Assembly: GCA_036186865.1 (NCBI GenBank)
Contig: AP025067.1
Location: 9,900,831 to 9,964,830, forward strand
Direction of reading: 5' to 3'
Origin: Eustoma russellianum
Taxonomy: Eukaryota; Streptophyta; Magnoliopsida; Gentianales; Gentianaceae
Length of the DNA stretch: 64,000 bases
The translations under genes and the position numbers were made by a program. How positions within the stretch are numbered: the stretch's first letter is position 1; each line of letters starts with the position of its first letter. This document shows, piece after piece, positions 1 to 9,746 of the stretch. The notes under the pieces were generated by a model. It searched no databases, had not been told where the DNA came from, and was given only the letters and a program-made list of their open reading frames with translations.

Positions 1-170
1 TCCATTACGATACTCGAGATATCAGAACACCTGTAACACGTTCGTCGATGTTCCTACGCTGTAGTGCCACTCGTATGAACAAAAACCGTTGTATCCTGGG
101 AGACGTTTGTTCCATCCGGTTGGGCACAGTATACTGGAGCAATTCGTCTTAAGGACAGAGTCCTTACGCT
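1..170 (+). mobile_element. Copia LTR/leader fragment cut by window edge
   Basis: This block matches part of 30190-30300: both contain a run reading GTTGTATCC, then GGGCACAGTATAC, then CTTAAGGACAGAGTCC. At 30190-30300 the same sequence lies between a TATA box and a copia gag start, so I read it as the R/U5 or leader part of the same copia family in plus orientation. No gag follows before Copia-1 begins at 478. The family assignment is inference; the shared sequence is seen directly. Confidence 0.5.
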
Positions 171-477
171 CGCCTCGGTTTTGCTTGCGTTTTTTGTTTT
201 CAGTTTATTCACATGCACACAATGCACTTTTCTGATTACAGGATTAACATTTTCTAAGGGAAAGTATGTTGTCTGTTATTGTTGTTTTTTTGCTTGTGAA
301 TGTTTTCATCGTTTCATCTTACCTTGCGTGCGTAAACTTATGACAAGCACGAATAATATTCCTTGAAACATTTAAAAATCAAAATAACGACAAGCATTTT
401 TTTTAAAAAAAAATAATGACAATACAACTCCCGTACCATGAATTTTATTACTTCCAGACGTTATTACACGTTGAACA
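171..477. other. Short AT-rich spacer, nothing recognised
   Basis: This is a pyrimidine-rich then A-rich stretch, with a poly-A-like run near 395-412, lying between the copia fragment and the 5' LTR of Copia-1. A 61-codon open frame at 181-366 is Cys/Phe-rich with no recognisable domain and is not called as a gene. Confidence 0.5.
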
Positions 478-1363
478 TGTTGGGATTAATTCGAAATACA
501 TGTAATGCACAGCATGTTGATAAAGTTTATACGAATTAATCATAAGGTAGACGTTATGTATGATATTATTATTTTTCACATATGTCACGTAATAATATTA
601 ATTGTTACGTATTACATCCACACGTTAAGTGATCACCGGGTATGTTCGTGGATGTATAGTATGGTCTAAAATGGAAACCCCGAATATGTAGACAGTCATA
701 TGGTCAGAGACCGCGATGGATGTGCTCAAAGTGCAACGACCATAAAGTGTACGACGTCTGGTCCCCGAGGGACGACAACCCACTTGTGGCTAGTAGATAA
801 TTGTTGGTACGATAATTAAATATTTAATAATATTTAATAATAATATTTATTATTAAATATTAGATAATATTTGATAATGGATAAACATAACTTGATGATA
901 ATATCAAGTATATTCCTCAGGTATCTGGGATAAGGAAATCTCTATCCATAAAGGAAGATAGGTTTGGTTTCGAATTTAAATTTGGATTCTATACCTATCA
1001 AGGTTTTTCCTTTCTCCCTCTATATAAAGGAGGAGGCCCTTCACCTCCTTATACAGTGAAGAAAACCAGCGGACATATACAGAGAGGGAGGGTGTGACAA
1101 CATTTTTTCTATAAAGGCCACACTGCCTAGCCTCTCCATCGGGTAAAGTAGTGAATTGTTGAAAACAATCAAGAGGTGCATCAACAATTGGTGGGAGGTC
1201 ATGAATCCTTGGATTATGCCAGATTATTCATTAGAACAGTTGCAGCGTATGTGTTCAGATTAACATCAGCAATGGAGTAAGGTATATTTTTCACATTTTG
1301 TTACTTTGTCCATTGATTCGATTAAACGGTCCTATTCAGGGATTTATTAAATTAAATTCAACA
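478..1363 (+). repeat. 5' LTR of Copia-1
   Basis: The LTR is 886 bp, starts TGTTGGGATTAATTCG and ends AAATTCAACA. It is closely similar to 6389-7275 with scattered substitutions (for example CGAAATACATG against CGAGATATGTG near the start), so the insertion is not recent. It contains AT-rich runs (about 810-880) and a TATA box at 1021-1028. The primer-binding site follows immediately. Confidence 0.92.
1021..1028 (+). promoter_or_regulatory. TATA box of Copia-1 5' LTR
   Basis: TATATAAA lies in a CCCTC..GGAGGAGG context and is conserved in the 3' LTR (about 6932-6940) and, reversed, in the Copia-X LTR (about 61741-61750). This position fits the U3/R boundary of a plant LTR promoter. Confidence 0.75.
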
Positions 1364-1365
1364 AG

Positions 1366-1377
1366 TGGTATCAAAGC
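1366..1377 (+). other. Primer-binding site of Copia-1
   Basis: TGGTATCAAAGC begins two bases after the LTR end and differs by one base from TGGTATCAGAGC, the complement of the plant initiator-tRNA-Met 3' end used by most plant copia elements. Confidence 0.88.
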
Positions 1378-1520
1378 AAGCCTAATCGAATCAATTGTTA
1401 ATCTGTTCATGCTGAAAAACGAAATTTTTAGGTCAAAAACGTTTTCCGGAATAAAGTTTTGATAAAAAAGGCTTCTGTTTTTTGGAATAAATAAAACTCC
1501 CACTCCGTTTGGGCAAAAAT

Positions 1521-1582
1521 CAGGCGTTGGACTGGTGGTCAGCACCTCTACCCAAAAACAAAAGGGGTACCGGATCTCATCA
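1521..1582 (+). other. tRNA-like A/B-box unit in Copia-1 leader
   Basis: The leader contains TTGGACTGGTGGTC (A-box-like, about 1525-1540) followed about 30 bases later by GGGTACCGGATCTC (B-box-like, about 1563-1577). This is the spacing of an internal RNA polymerase III promoter. It resembles the three better-preserved units in the related leader at 60888-61252. It is probably not a functional tRNA, because I see no paired acceptor stem. Confidence 0.35.
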
Positions 1583-1895
1583 CTGCCTCCACCCTCACTC
1601 CATTGCCTACCGCCCGACACGTGGCAGCAAGGGGGGTGGTGACACGTGGCAGCGTATGTGTTCAGATTAACATTGGCCCAAAGGAAGATGGTTAAGCCAT
1701 GTTTAGAGAGCCGTCACATTGACCACTACACCCAATTGTTGAAAGGTATTAGGATGACTCCAAAGAGCCCTAATGCTGAAAGACAATTGGTAGATGGAAT
1801 TAAGGTTCTATTTGAATATTCGGATTTTATGTAGTTTAAAGATTACACGTGTTGTGTATTTACGTTCGTTTCTTGTTTGCTTTTCAGCAATAATA

Positions 1896-2705
1896 TCTAA
1901 AATTAAGAATATTCCTACATTGAACGGTTCAAACTATAAGCAATGGAAAGATCAACTTGAGATCTTTTCTGGGGATTGCTGATCTAGACACTGCATTGCA
2001 GACAGATCGTCCAGCTATGCTAACAAATGAAAGTACCAATGAGAAAAATCTCACATGGCACGCTGGCTACGATCAAATCGCACGTGTCTCATGATCATGT
2101 AAAATGCTATCCCTGATTGCTTTAGAGGACCCGTTTCTGAGTCCACGACGGCCAAAGAATTTTTGGCCGATCTCGAGCAAAGGTATATAAAGAATGAGAA
2201 AGCCGAGGCAGGCAATATCTTAAAGAAATTTTGCTCGAAACAGTACCATGGAAACGACAGCATAAGGGATTACATCCTAAAGATGACTCACATCGCTTCT
2301 CAATTGAGAAACATGAAACTAGATGTCTCTGATGACATGCCAGTTGTCATGATTTTCAACACCTTGCCTCCAAAGTTCAAACACTTCCTACTCAGTTACA
2401 ACTGTCAAAAGGAAAAATGGACAGTGAATGAACTTATCGTGCATTGCGTGCAAGAGGAGGAAAGGCTCAAGAATGAAGAGCATGAATTTATGAATGTTGT
2501 CGCCACCAAGTTCGGTGGAAAGAAACGAAAAGTTGTTGTTAAAGATGTGCAAAAGGCAAGTAAAAAGGAAAAAGGGGCGTCTACTGTTGACGCGTCCAAC
2601 AGCATAACTTGTTTCTTTTGCAATAAGGAAGGACATTTAAAAAAGAACTGTACCAGTTATATTTCTTGGCTCAAGAAAAAGGGTACATTCTTAGTTTGTT
2701 CTTAA
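1896..2705 (+). pseudogene. gag: Copia-1 gag (broken)
   Basis: Gag packages the retrotransposon RNA into virus-like particles. An N-terminal part with the copia signature LNGSNYKQWKDQLEIF lies at about 1905-1975. The frame then breaks at a stop near 1980 and resumes from 2163. The resumed part (180 codons) has the UBN2-type helical region and ends with a CCHC zinc knuckle, CFFCNKEGHLKKNC, at about 2610-2655. A short piece in another frame (about 1970-2095) also looks gag-like, so at least two frameshifts exist. The pyrimidine tract ending TTTTCAG just before the first codons resembles a splice acceptor, but no donor was identified. Confidence 0.88.
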
Positions 2706-2723
2706 GTTAATTTTGTTTCTGAT

Positions 2724-4347
2724 ATAGCCACTTGGTGGATCGATACGGGAGCTACGACTCACCTATCTGTGACTATGCAGGGTTGCCTCAGCCATAGAAA
2801 ATCAAGGGACGATGAAAGATACGTTTATTGGGGAATGGCAATGGCATAAATGTTGAAGCAATTGGGCATTTCAGATTGCTGTTGACATCCGGTTTCTATC
2901 TAGATTTTCATGACACTTTTGTGGTACCATCATTTAGACGAAACCTTATTTTGTTTTATTGATTGAATAAAAGTGGTTATTACGGTTATTTTGGAAATGA
3001 AAATTTCCAACTTTATCATGCTTCAAGATTAATTGGTCAAGGTATAATGTCCGAAATTGATAAGATTTATTCAATAAATGTTGCTTCAAATCAAGAAACC
3101 TTGCATGTTGTAACGCGAAACGTTAAAGTAAAATTAACTCATGCGAATTCAGGATCCTTATGGCATCGATATTTAGGACACGTGTCTAAAAAAAGAATAG
3201 AACGTCTTGTTAAAACAGAAATTCTCAATACTTTAGACTTGACATACTTAGAGTCGTGTGTATTTTGTGCAAAAGAAAAACAAACTAAAGTCCGAAGATA
3301 TGAAGCAAATCGTGCAGATAGGCCATTAGAGTTAATTCATACCAATATTAGTGGCCCATTTCATCCAGTTACTATAAATGGCCACTCTTATTTCATCACC
3401 TTTATTGATGGCTATTCACGATATGGCTACATATTCTTGATTAAAGAAAAAACACAAGCACTGGACATGTTCAAATCCTTTAAGGCTAAAGTTGAGCTAC
3501 AACTCAACAAAAGGATTAAAGCCGTCAAATCGGACCATGGGGGTGAATACTACGGTCGATATGATGGATCAGGAGAACAATGTCCAGGACCATTTTCTAA
3601 ATACCTAGAGAAAAACAGAATCCTCCCTCAGTACACCATGCCTGGGTTAACTAGCATGAATGGTGTAGCTGAAAGACAAAACCGTAAACTTATGGACATG
3701 ATGCATAGTATGATGAGTCAAACTACACTACCATTATTCCTGGGAAGAAGCACTTAAAACCACAGCTTACATCCTCAACCGAGTACCAAATAAAGAAACG
3801 ATAAAGACTCTTATGAGTTATGGACTAAGCGTAGGCCTAGCCTTAAACACATAAGGGTTTGGGGTTGTCCAGCAGAGGCGAAGACTTGCAAACAAAATGA
3901 AAGAAAACCGGAAACCAAAACAGTTAGTTGCTATTTTGTTGGTTATTCAGAAATGTCACGAGGGTATAAATTCTAAGATCCCACAAGTAAAGTGTTTTTC
4001 GAGACAAATACAGTAAAGTTCTTTGAGGATACTTTGGTTCCAGAGGGACCGATTTGCATCAGCAGATCATCGAGTTAGATGAGGCAAGCTAAGATGCGAT
4101 AAAAATGCGAATCGAACCATCTCTTGGGGAGATAGCATCAGCGATACCCACATCTGAGGTACCTCACCCCAGTAGTGACGCTCTACAGGAACAAGTTCAT
4201 GTTCCTGAGTAAGTTACTGTAGAACTCAAAGAATTGCTGGCTGATGCAGTTCAGGAACCTACAGTATCTCAAGAACAAGTGCCCCTAAGGAGATCCACTC
4301 GTGAACGGAGAAACCCCATACCTAGCGACTATGAGGTGTATCTTTAA
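2724..4347 (+). pseudogene. pol: Copia-1 pol, protease and integrase part (broken)
   Basis: The protease active site reads WWIDTGATTHLS at about 2730-2770. From 2963 a 264-codon frame carries the pre-integrase HHCC region (LWHRYLGH, then CVFCAKEKQTK) and the integrase core, with ITFIDGYSRYGYIF holding the first catalytic Asp, VKSDHGGEY the second, and NGVAERQNRKL the Glu. The frame breaks near 3745 (WEEALKTTAYILNR continues in another frame), and the C-terminal integrase up to about 4350 is degraded. The order protease-integrase-RT identifies Ty1/copia. Confidence 0.9.
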
Positions 4348-4365
4348 GAACACGAATTCGATGTT

Positions 4366-5960
4366 GGCATGTTGGACGATGACCCCGAAAACGTCCAACA
4401 AGCATTACAATGTCGAAATTCAGAAAAGTGTATAAAGGCCATGGAAGAAGAAATTGAGTCTATGCACGAAAACAAGGTTTGGGATGCCATCTCGTTACTT
4501 AAAGGTTCGAAACCCATTGGTTGTAAATGGATATTTAAAACCAAACGGGATTCAAAAGGCAACATAGAACGATATAAGGTCCGACTTGTTGCTAAAGGGT
4601 TTACACAAAAGGAGGGCATAGACTATACGGAAACTTTCTCTCCAGTATCCACGAAGGATTCCTTCCAGATAATCATGGCTTTAGTGGCACACTTAGATCT
4701 TTAGCTACATCAGATGGATGTTAAGACTGTGTTTTTAAACGGAGAACTCGACGAAACCATTTACATGGTTCAACCGTCTTAATTCGAGGTGGGAGATCCA
4801 AAAGGCATGGTTTGTCGACTAAAGAAATCCATCTATGGGCTTAAGCAAGCGTCTCGATAGTGGTACTTCAAATTCGCCAAAGTGGTTGCCTCCTACGGAG
4901 GAAAACCAAATTGATGAATGCGTGTATCACAAGTTCAGTGGGAGCATGTTCATATTTATGATCTTGTACATAGATGATATACTGCTTGCAACAAACGATG
5001 TAAACATGTTGAGCGACACTAAAACCTTTCTGAGAAAACATTTCGAGATGAAAGACCTTGGTGAAGCTTCATTTATGTTGGGACTTCAGATATTGAAGAA
5101 TCGTACCGAAGGTATCTTAGCTCTATCACAACAGGCATACATCAAAAAAGTGTGGGAATTGTTATAGCATGGATAAGTGTAAACCATTTAATACCCCTGT
5201 GGCAAGGGGAGACAAGTTCAATATGAAACAATGTCCCCAAACAGAGTTTGAACATTCAAAAATGAGGAATACTCCATATGCTTCGGTAGTAGGAAGTATA
5301 ATGTGTGCCCAAGTATGTACATGACTAGACTTGGCATTCATTACGGGAATGTTAGGCAGATACCTCCTTTATCCGGGTAAGGATCATTGGACCGCAGCAA
5401 AGAGGGTGCTGAGATCTTTACAAAGATCGAAGCAACATGTACTGACATATCGGAGATCTGATGAGTTAGAGATAACTGTATATACAAATTCTGATTTTTC
5501 TGGATGTCAGGATAGCATGAAATTGACCTCAAGCTATGAGTTTACCCTAGCCAGAGGTGCGATCTCGTGGAAAAGCACAAAACAGACCTTATTGGCGTCC
5601 TCCACTATGGAGGCGGAATTTGTAGTATCATTCCATGCATCTAATGAAGCGATATGGCTTCGCAATTTTGTCACAAGACTACGAGTATTGGAGACTATCT
5701 CATCTCCAATGAGGATTTACTGTAATAGTAATGCTGCGATGCTATATTCAAATAACAACTGGAGTTCATCTAAAGCGAAATACATAGAGATGAAGTATCT
5801 GGCTGTTAAAGAAAGAGTTCAGAGTAGTATGATCAGAATTGAGCATATCAGTACATACTCCATGGTTACCGACCCTTTGACTAATGCTGTGGAACTGGTT
5901 GTGTTCCACAAGCATGTTAGCCGTATGGGTCTTCGTCTAGTTGAGGATGTTTTATCCTAG
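4366..5960 (+). pseudogene. pol: Copia-1 pol, reverse transcriptase and RNase H (broken)
   Basis: RT begins with the copia block WIFKTKRDSKGNIERYKVRL, followed by LVAKGFTQKEGIDYTETFSP. The catalytic YIDD box is in MILYIDDILLATNDV at about 4960-5000. RNase H covers 5331-5960 (MLGRYLLYPGKDHW through STMEAEFV). Nonsense codons interrupt RT at about 4702 (TAG), 4780 (TAA) and 4858 (TAG); the homologous Copia-X reads through at the last two positions. The reading frame also shifts around 5165. The terminal residues match those of Copia-X, so the 3' end of pol is complete. Confidence 0.92.
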
Positions 5961-6374
5961 TGGGAGTCTGTGGGATTTTTTCTTGTGCTAAATAAAGTTG
6001 TTTATTTCAGACAAACAGTAAATGTACATTTCAGTTATATTAAAGTTTTCTACAGAATTAATGTACATTAAGCAGTTACGGCATACATTCTGAATTCTAT
6101 TGATCTCGCTAAGGTAGGGCCAAGTTGGAACTAAATATGTACGATCACCTAGCATATTAATTCCACACTGCATATCCATTTCGGTATCCATGTCATTCAG
6201 TAGAATGTTAGCATCATGATTTAAGAGGGACAAGTCACTAATTCAATGTGGCGGCGTGGGACTTAAGTCTTTTGCTAACATTTGCTGATGGACCAGAAAA
6301 AGTAAAACACACTAAGGGACATTCAGTATATGAGCTCAAAAGGGTGACATATAATCTTTAAGATACATACATAG
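5961..6374 (+). other. 3' untranslated region of Copia-1
   Basis: Non-coding sequence between the RNase H stop and the polypurine tract. The same sequence, reversed, occurs at about 62371-62784 in Copia-X, which confirms that it belongs to the element. Confidence 0.75.
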
Positions 6375-6388
6375 TCCAAGTGGGAGAT
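6375..6388 (+). other. Polypurine tract of Copia-1
   Basis: TCCAAGTGGGAGAT lies directly before the 3' LTR. This is the usual plus-strand primer sequence of plant copia elements. The reverse complement occurs at 62357-62370. Confidence 0.88.
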
Positions 6389-7275
6389 TGTTGGGATTAA
6401 TTCGAGATATGTGTAATACACAGCATGTTGATAAAGTTTATACGAATTAATCATAAGGTGGACGCTATGTATGATAATATTATATGTCACATATGTCACG
6501 TAATAATATTAATTGTTGCGTATAACATTCACACGTTAAATGATCGCCGGGTATGTTCGTGGATGTATAGTGTGGTCTAAAATTGAAACCCTGAATATGT
6601 AAAAAGTCATCTGGTCAGAGATCTCCGATGGATGGGCTCAAAGTGCAACAACCATAAAGTTTATGACGTCTGGTTCCCGAGGGGCGACAATCGACGTGTG
6701 CCTAGTAGATAATTGTTGGTACAATAATTAAATATTAAATAACATTTAATAATAATTATTATTATTATTAAATATTAGATAATATTTGAAAATGGATAAA
6801 GATAACTTGATGATATCAGGTGTATCCCCAGGTATCTAGGATAAGAAAATCTCTATCCATAAAGGAAGATAGGTTTGGTTTCAAATTTAAATTTGGATTC
6901 TATACCTATCACGATTCTTCTTTTCTCCCTCTATATAAAGGAGGAGATCCTTCACCTCCTTATACAGTGAAGAAAACCAGCGGCCATATACAGAGAGAGA
7001 GGGTGTACCAACCTTTTTGTTCCATAAAGCTTACACTGTCTAGCCTCTCCATCGGGCAAAGCAGTGAATTGTTGAAAACGGTCAAGGGGTGCATCAACAA
7101 TTCGTAGGAGGTAATGAATCTTTGGATCACGTCAGATTCTTCATCAGAGCAGTTGCAGGGTACATGTTCAGATTAACATCAGCAATAGAGTAAGGTATAT
7201 TTTCTGCAGTTTGTTACTTATCCATTGATTCGATTAAATGGTCCTATTCATAGATTTGCTAAATTAAATCCAACA
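6389..7275 (+). repeat. 3' LTR of Copia-1
   Basis: The LTR is 887 bp, starts TGTTGGGATTAATTCG and ends AAATCCAACA. It has the same internal landmarks as 478-1363, including TATATAAAG at about 6932 and the AT-rich block near 6725-6790. Confidence 0.92.
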
Positions 7276-7591
7276 TAACTTGCATGAAGCTTTTTAGAAT
7301 TGACACACATAGAAAAGGAGGAGAACATAAGCCATGGTATTAATTTAACGAACGAAAAAAGACACACACATAAAAGAGCATACGGCCATCGATCAGCAAT
7401 CTTCCGGGAACATAATAGCGCCAACACTGAGCTGATACTCAGTGTTGTTCCACTAACTGAATTAGTGAACTCTTAGTCTCCTATTGATTCTTATATTCAT
7501 ACTTTATGCCTCTATTTTTCTTTCATATGATGCTTTAAGTGTCATTTGGTCCTAAAACGCTAGAAATTTGAAAAGGGTAAAGAGCAATCAC
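7276..7591. other. Spacer or possible intron after exon-like frame
   Basis: This holds a small inverted repeat (AACACTGAGCTGATACTCAGTGTT, about 7420-7445) and, from about 7500, sequence shared with 17040-17143. If the minus-strand exon at 7592-7699 is real, this would be intron sequence, cut off at 7275 by Copia-1. No further exon is visible. Confidence 0.4.
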
Positions 7592-7699
7592 CTTGGTATC
7601 AATGTCCCCTGTGGAAGAACGAACAAGATTCTTGCACTGCTTGGAATATTGATGCTTCAAGGGGGCCTGAGACGGAGATAGACCATAAGAAGAAGCCAT
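7592..7699 (-). CDS. Possible first coding exon, copy 1 (unknown protein)
   Basis: On the minus strand an ATG at 7699 opens 36 codons beginning MASSYGLSPSQAPLKHQYSK and ending at AAG followed by GTGATT, a plausible splice donor. The related copy at 17144-17251 has exactly the same length and an uninterrupted frame, and begins MASSCGLSPPQAPLKNEYSK, with several amino-acid differences but no indel. A shared TATA box lies upstream of both. I do not recognise the protein. The rest of the gene is not found; Copia-1 lies about 315 bases downstream, so this is probably a truncated gene or a transposed 5' fragment. Confidence 0.4.
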
Positions 7700-8270
7700 C
7701 AACAAGAACCAAAGGCGATGGTTTCTTAATTTTGTGGTTTAGTTTGATACAAATTTACCAGAATTTGCTACCAGACGTCCGATTTCTTATCTGATTCTAT
7801 CACTCACTCCTTTATTTTTTCCAGGTGAACACAAGTACGATTATATTTAAATAGAGGACGGAGCGGAGTACGGGCAGTGGAGTAACTAGGTCGGGGCCAG
7901 AGGATGTGGAATTCTTTTACTTCATTTATATTAGTTATGAGTTGTACTGGATTTCAGACTTGTTTCCATTTGAGATACAATAAATAAATGTTTATTTCAT
8001 TTTTATTTCGTTTCCGCTGCAAAAATTTCTCCGTCACTGCTGACGTGTAAGAGAATTGAACGACGCCTTGTAGTCTTCGTAGCAGACTACGATGGGTGTA
8101 CCGTTTCCGATGCTAGGGTTCGGAAGCGGGCGATACAAATTCGCTAGCAAAAATAGATCAGAGGTTTCACCGTCCGAGGTGGTACGACAGAATGTGAAAG
8201 GCGGTTGGCTGTTTAAGGAAAGGAACGGTTTGAGGGAGAGACACTTTTTTGGAGGTAATGGGTGTATGTA

Positions 8271-8280
8271 TTTATATAAG
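8271..8280 (-). promoter_or_regulatory. TATA box upstream of exon copy 1
   Basis: On the minus strand CTTATATAAATACATACACC lies upstream of the exon at 7592-7699 and is identical in copy 2 (about 17441-17461). Conservation in both copies supports a promoter role. The distance to the ATG is about 570 bases here and about 200 in copy 2. Confidence 0.5.
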
Positions 8281-8440
8281 AAAGACAAGAGAAACAAGTA
8301 CAAAGTTGATTAGAGAAGATATATTTATTGTATATTTAAAAATATAAATTTAAGAAATATTATTAGAATCTTTATTTGAGGTAGGAGATAATAAAAATGA
8401 ATGCCTAAAAGATCTGAAATCACATCAGGCATTACTAAGT

Positions 8441-8642
8441 AATAATATCGATTTCTGTTAAGTTAGTGACAAGGCTCTTATCTTAGTATGAAATTGATGT
8501 GAGTTTATGTATTTATCGCTTATCATTTTAAATATATATCAAAATTGTATATTATGATTATGCTACTGTTGAATACACAGGGGTAACCAATTTCACTTAT
8601 ATCCGTAGTGATGTTAAGAAGGTTTGGATGTTTTAAACCATA
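8441..8642. other. AT-rich spacer before the hAT element
   Basis: Non-coding AT-rich sequence running into the target TATATGTG. I see no domain or repeat here. Confidence 0.45.
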
Positions 8643-8650
8643 TATATGTG

Positions 8651-9658
8651 CAGGGGCGTTCACAGGGGGCACTGGGGCAGCCGCCCCTCTAACCCAGAGA
8701 AAAAATTTAGTTGGTAGGTAGATGCAGTTGTATTTTTGATTATCTAAATATAAGGTATCTGTTTTTTAATCCCAAAACTATCTTATGATATGTGATATAT
8801 GTGTGTTACTAGGTAATTGACATCATTGCTACGGAAATGGATACACACTTCACCGAAGCCAGCACATTTACTTAGATGTGTGATGTGCCTTGATCCTTCC
8901 AATTCTTTTGCAAATTTTGATCATAGTCAATTGTTACACCTTGTTGAGTTATATCCAGACGATTTCACTACCAATGATCGAATTGAGCTCAACCATGAAC
9001 TTAAAAGTTACATTGGTGATATGAAATCAAATGAAGTATTCTCTCATAATACTAATCTTGGAGTTCTTGTAAAGAAGATGGTGGAGTTGAATTATCACAA
9101 TTATTTTCCTTTAATATATCGGCTCATCGAGTTAGAACTGATCTTACCTGTCGGAACAACGAGTGTGGAAAGAAGTTTTTCTGCGATGAATATAATAAAG
9201 ACTGACTAGCGCAACCGATTGGGAGACGACTTACTATCGGACGGTTTACTGTGTTACTTCGAGAAAGAAGTTTTTGGAACCATTTCAAATGAGAACATTA
9301 TGCAACAATTTCAGAATTTGCGGCCACCGATAATCCCTCCTGCTGCTCGTCCTTCATTTCGTAAATAAAAGGTATGTCGAGCGTTAAATTAATAACTTTT
9401 ATTGGATATTGTTGTTTGTTAATGTTGCTTATGAATAACTTTTGTTGGATATTGTTAATGATTGCTTATTATTGTTGCATTTTGATTAGTGGATGTGTTG
9501 GTTTAGATTTTATGTTATAATATTTGCATATATCTATATTGTAAGGGAGTTTTTGCCGGATTTTCGATGGACTGTATATTGAGTCGGAAAAAGTGGACGG
9601 TGATTTCATAGTGTGAATTTTGCCCCTCCCCCAAAAATTAGCCCTGCGTCCGCCATTG
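8651..9658 (+). mobile_element. hAT DNA-transposon remnant with 8-bp TSD
   Basis: The 1,008-bp element starts CAGGGGCGTTCACAGGG and ends CCCTGCGTCCGCCATTG. The reverse complement of the end matches the start at 12 of 17 positions. Both ends are flanked by the identical 8-mer TATATGTG (8643-8650 and 9659-9666), the TSD length of hAT elements. Inside is a hAT C-terminal dimerisation domain (8817-9368). Most of the transposase is missing, so this is an internally deleted, non-autonomous copy. Confidence 0.9.
8817..9368 (+). pseudogene. hAT transposase C-terminal fragment (broken)
   Basis: This is the C-terminal part of a hAT transposase of the type annotated as TTF-type zinc finger with hAT dimerisation domain. 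Visible landmarks are CLDPSNSFANF, LVELYPDDF, and the dimerisation motif LIYRLIELELILPVGTTSVE followed by RSFSAMNIIKTD. A TAG at 9208-9210 interrupts the domain, and the homologous reading continues RNRLGDDLLSDGLLCYFEKE to a TAA near 9366. The first codons (about 8817-8895) fit better in another frame, so there is also a frameshift. The DDE catalytic region and BED finger are absent. Confidence 0.88.
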
Positions 9659-9708
9659 TATATGTGTGTAGATATATGTGTGTGTATATATATACACACA
9701 CATATATA
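9659..9708. repeat. TG/TA microsatellite
   Basis: Alternating TATATGTG, TGTGTATATATATACACACA runs lie between the hAT TSD and the start of the LINE. The same kind of tract lies after the LINE (15631-15690), consistent with LINE insertion into a microsatellite. Confidence 0.8.
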
Positions 9709-9746
9709 GAAAAGATGGATTCTTCTCTGGCGGCGGGGTGCGTTCG

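Larger units (their letters stand above)
478..7275 (+). mobile_element. Copia-1: decayed Ty1/copia LTR retrotransposon
   Basis: This is a 6.8-kb element with two related LTRs (478-1363 and 6389-7275), a primer-binding site directly after the first and a purine-rich tract directly before the second. The internal order is gag, protease, integrase, RT, RNase H, which is the Ty1/copia order. Many nonsense codons and frameshifts make it non-autonomous. The 5 bases flanking the two ends (GAACA and TAACT) do not match, so no TSD is visible; the flanks may have decayed, or the ends may come from different copies. A close relative in opposite orientation occupies 60690-64000. Confidence 0.93.
7500..8440 (-). 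repeat. Duplicated promoter/5'-exon segment, copy 1
   Basis: The sequence from the CCTCTATTTTTCTTTCATATG run to AATGCCTAAAAGATCTGAAATC matches 17050-17600 in the same orientation. Copy 1 has about 340 bases (roughly 7795-8138) that copy 2 lacks, with the breakpoints near TCTGATTC and ATTCGCTAGC. That segment includes a pyrimidine-rich CCAG that could mark a 5'-UTR intron, but deletion in copy 2 is the simpler reading. This is an ancestral segmental duplication now separated by about 9 kb of hAT and LINE sequence. Confidence 0.75.

Noticed and set aside
1336..1620. 94-codon minus-strand frame
   Set aside because: It spans the Copia-1 LTR end, primer-binding site and leader on the antisense strand.
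478..7275. Target-site duplication for Copia-1
   Set aside because: The flanking bases GAACA and TAACT do not match, so no TSD is claimed.
8034..8303. 89-codon minus-strand gene
   Set aside because: Its start lies upstream of the conserved TATA box and the second copy lacks most of it; not supported as a gene.
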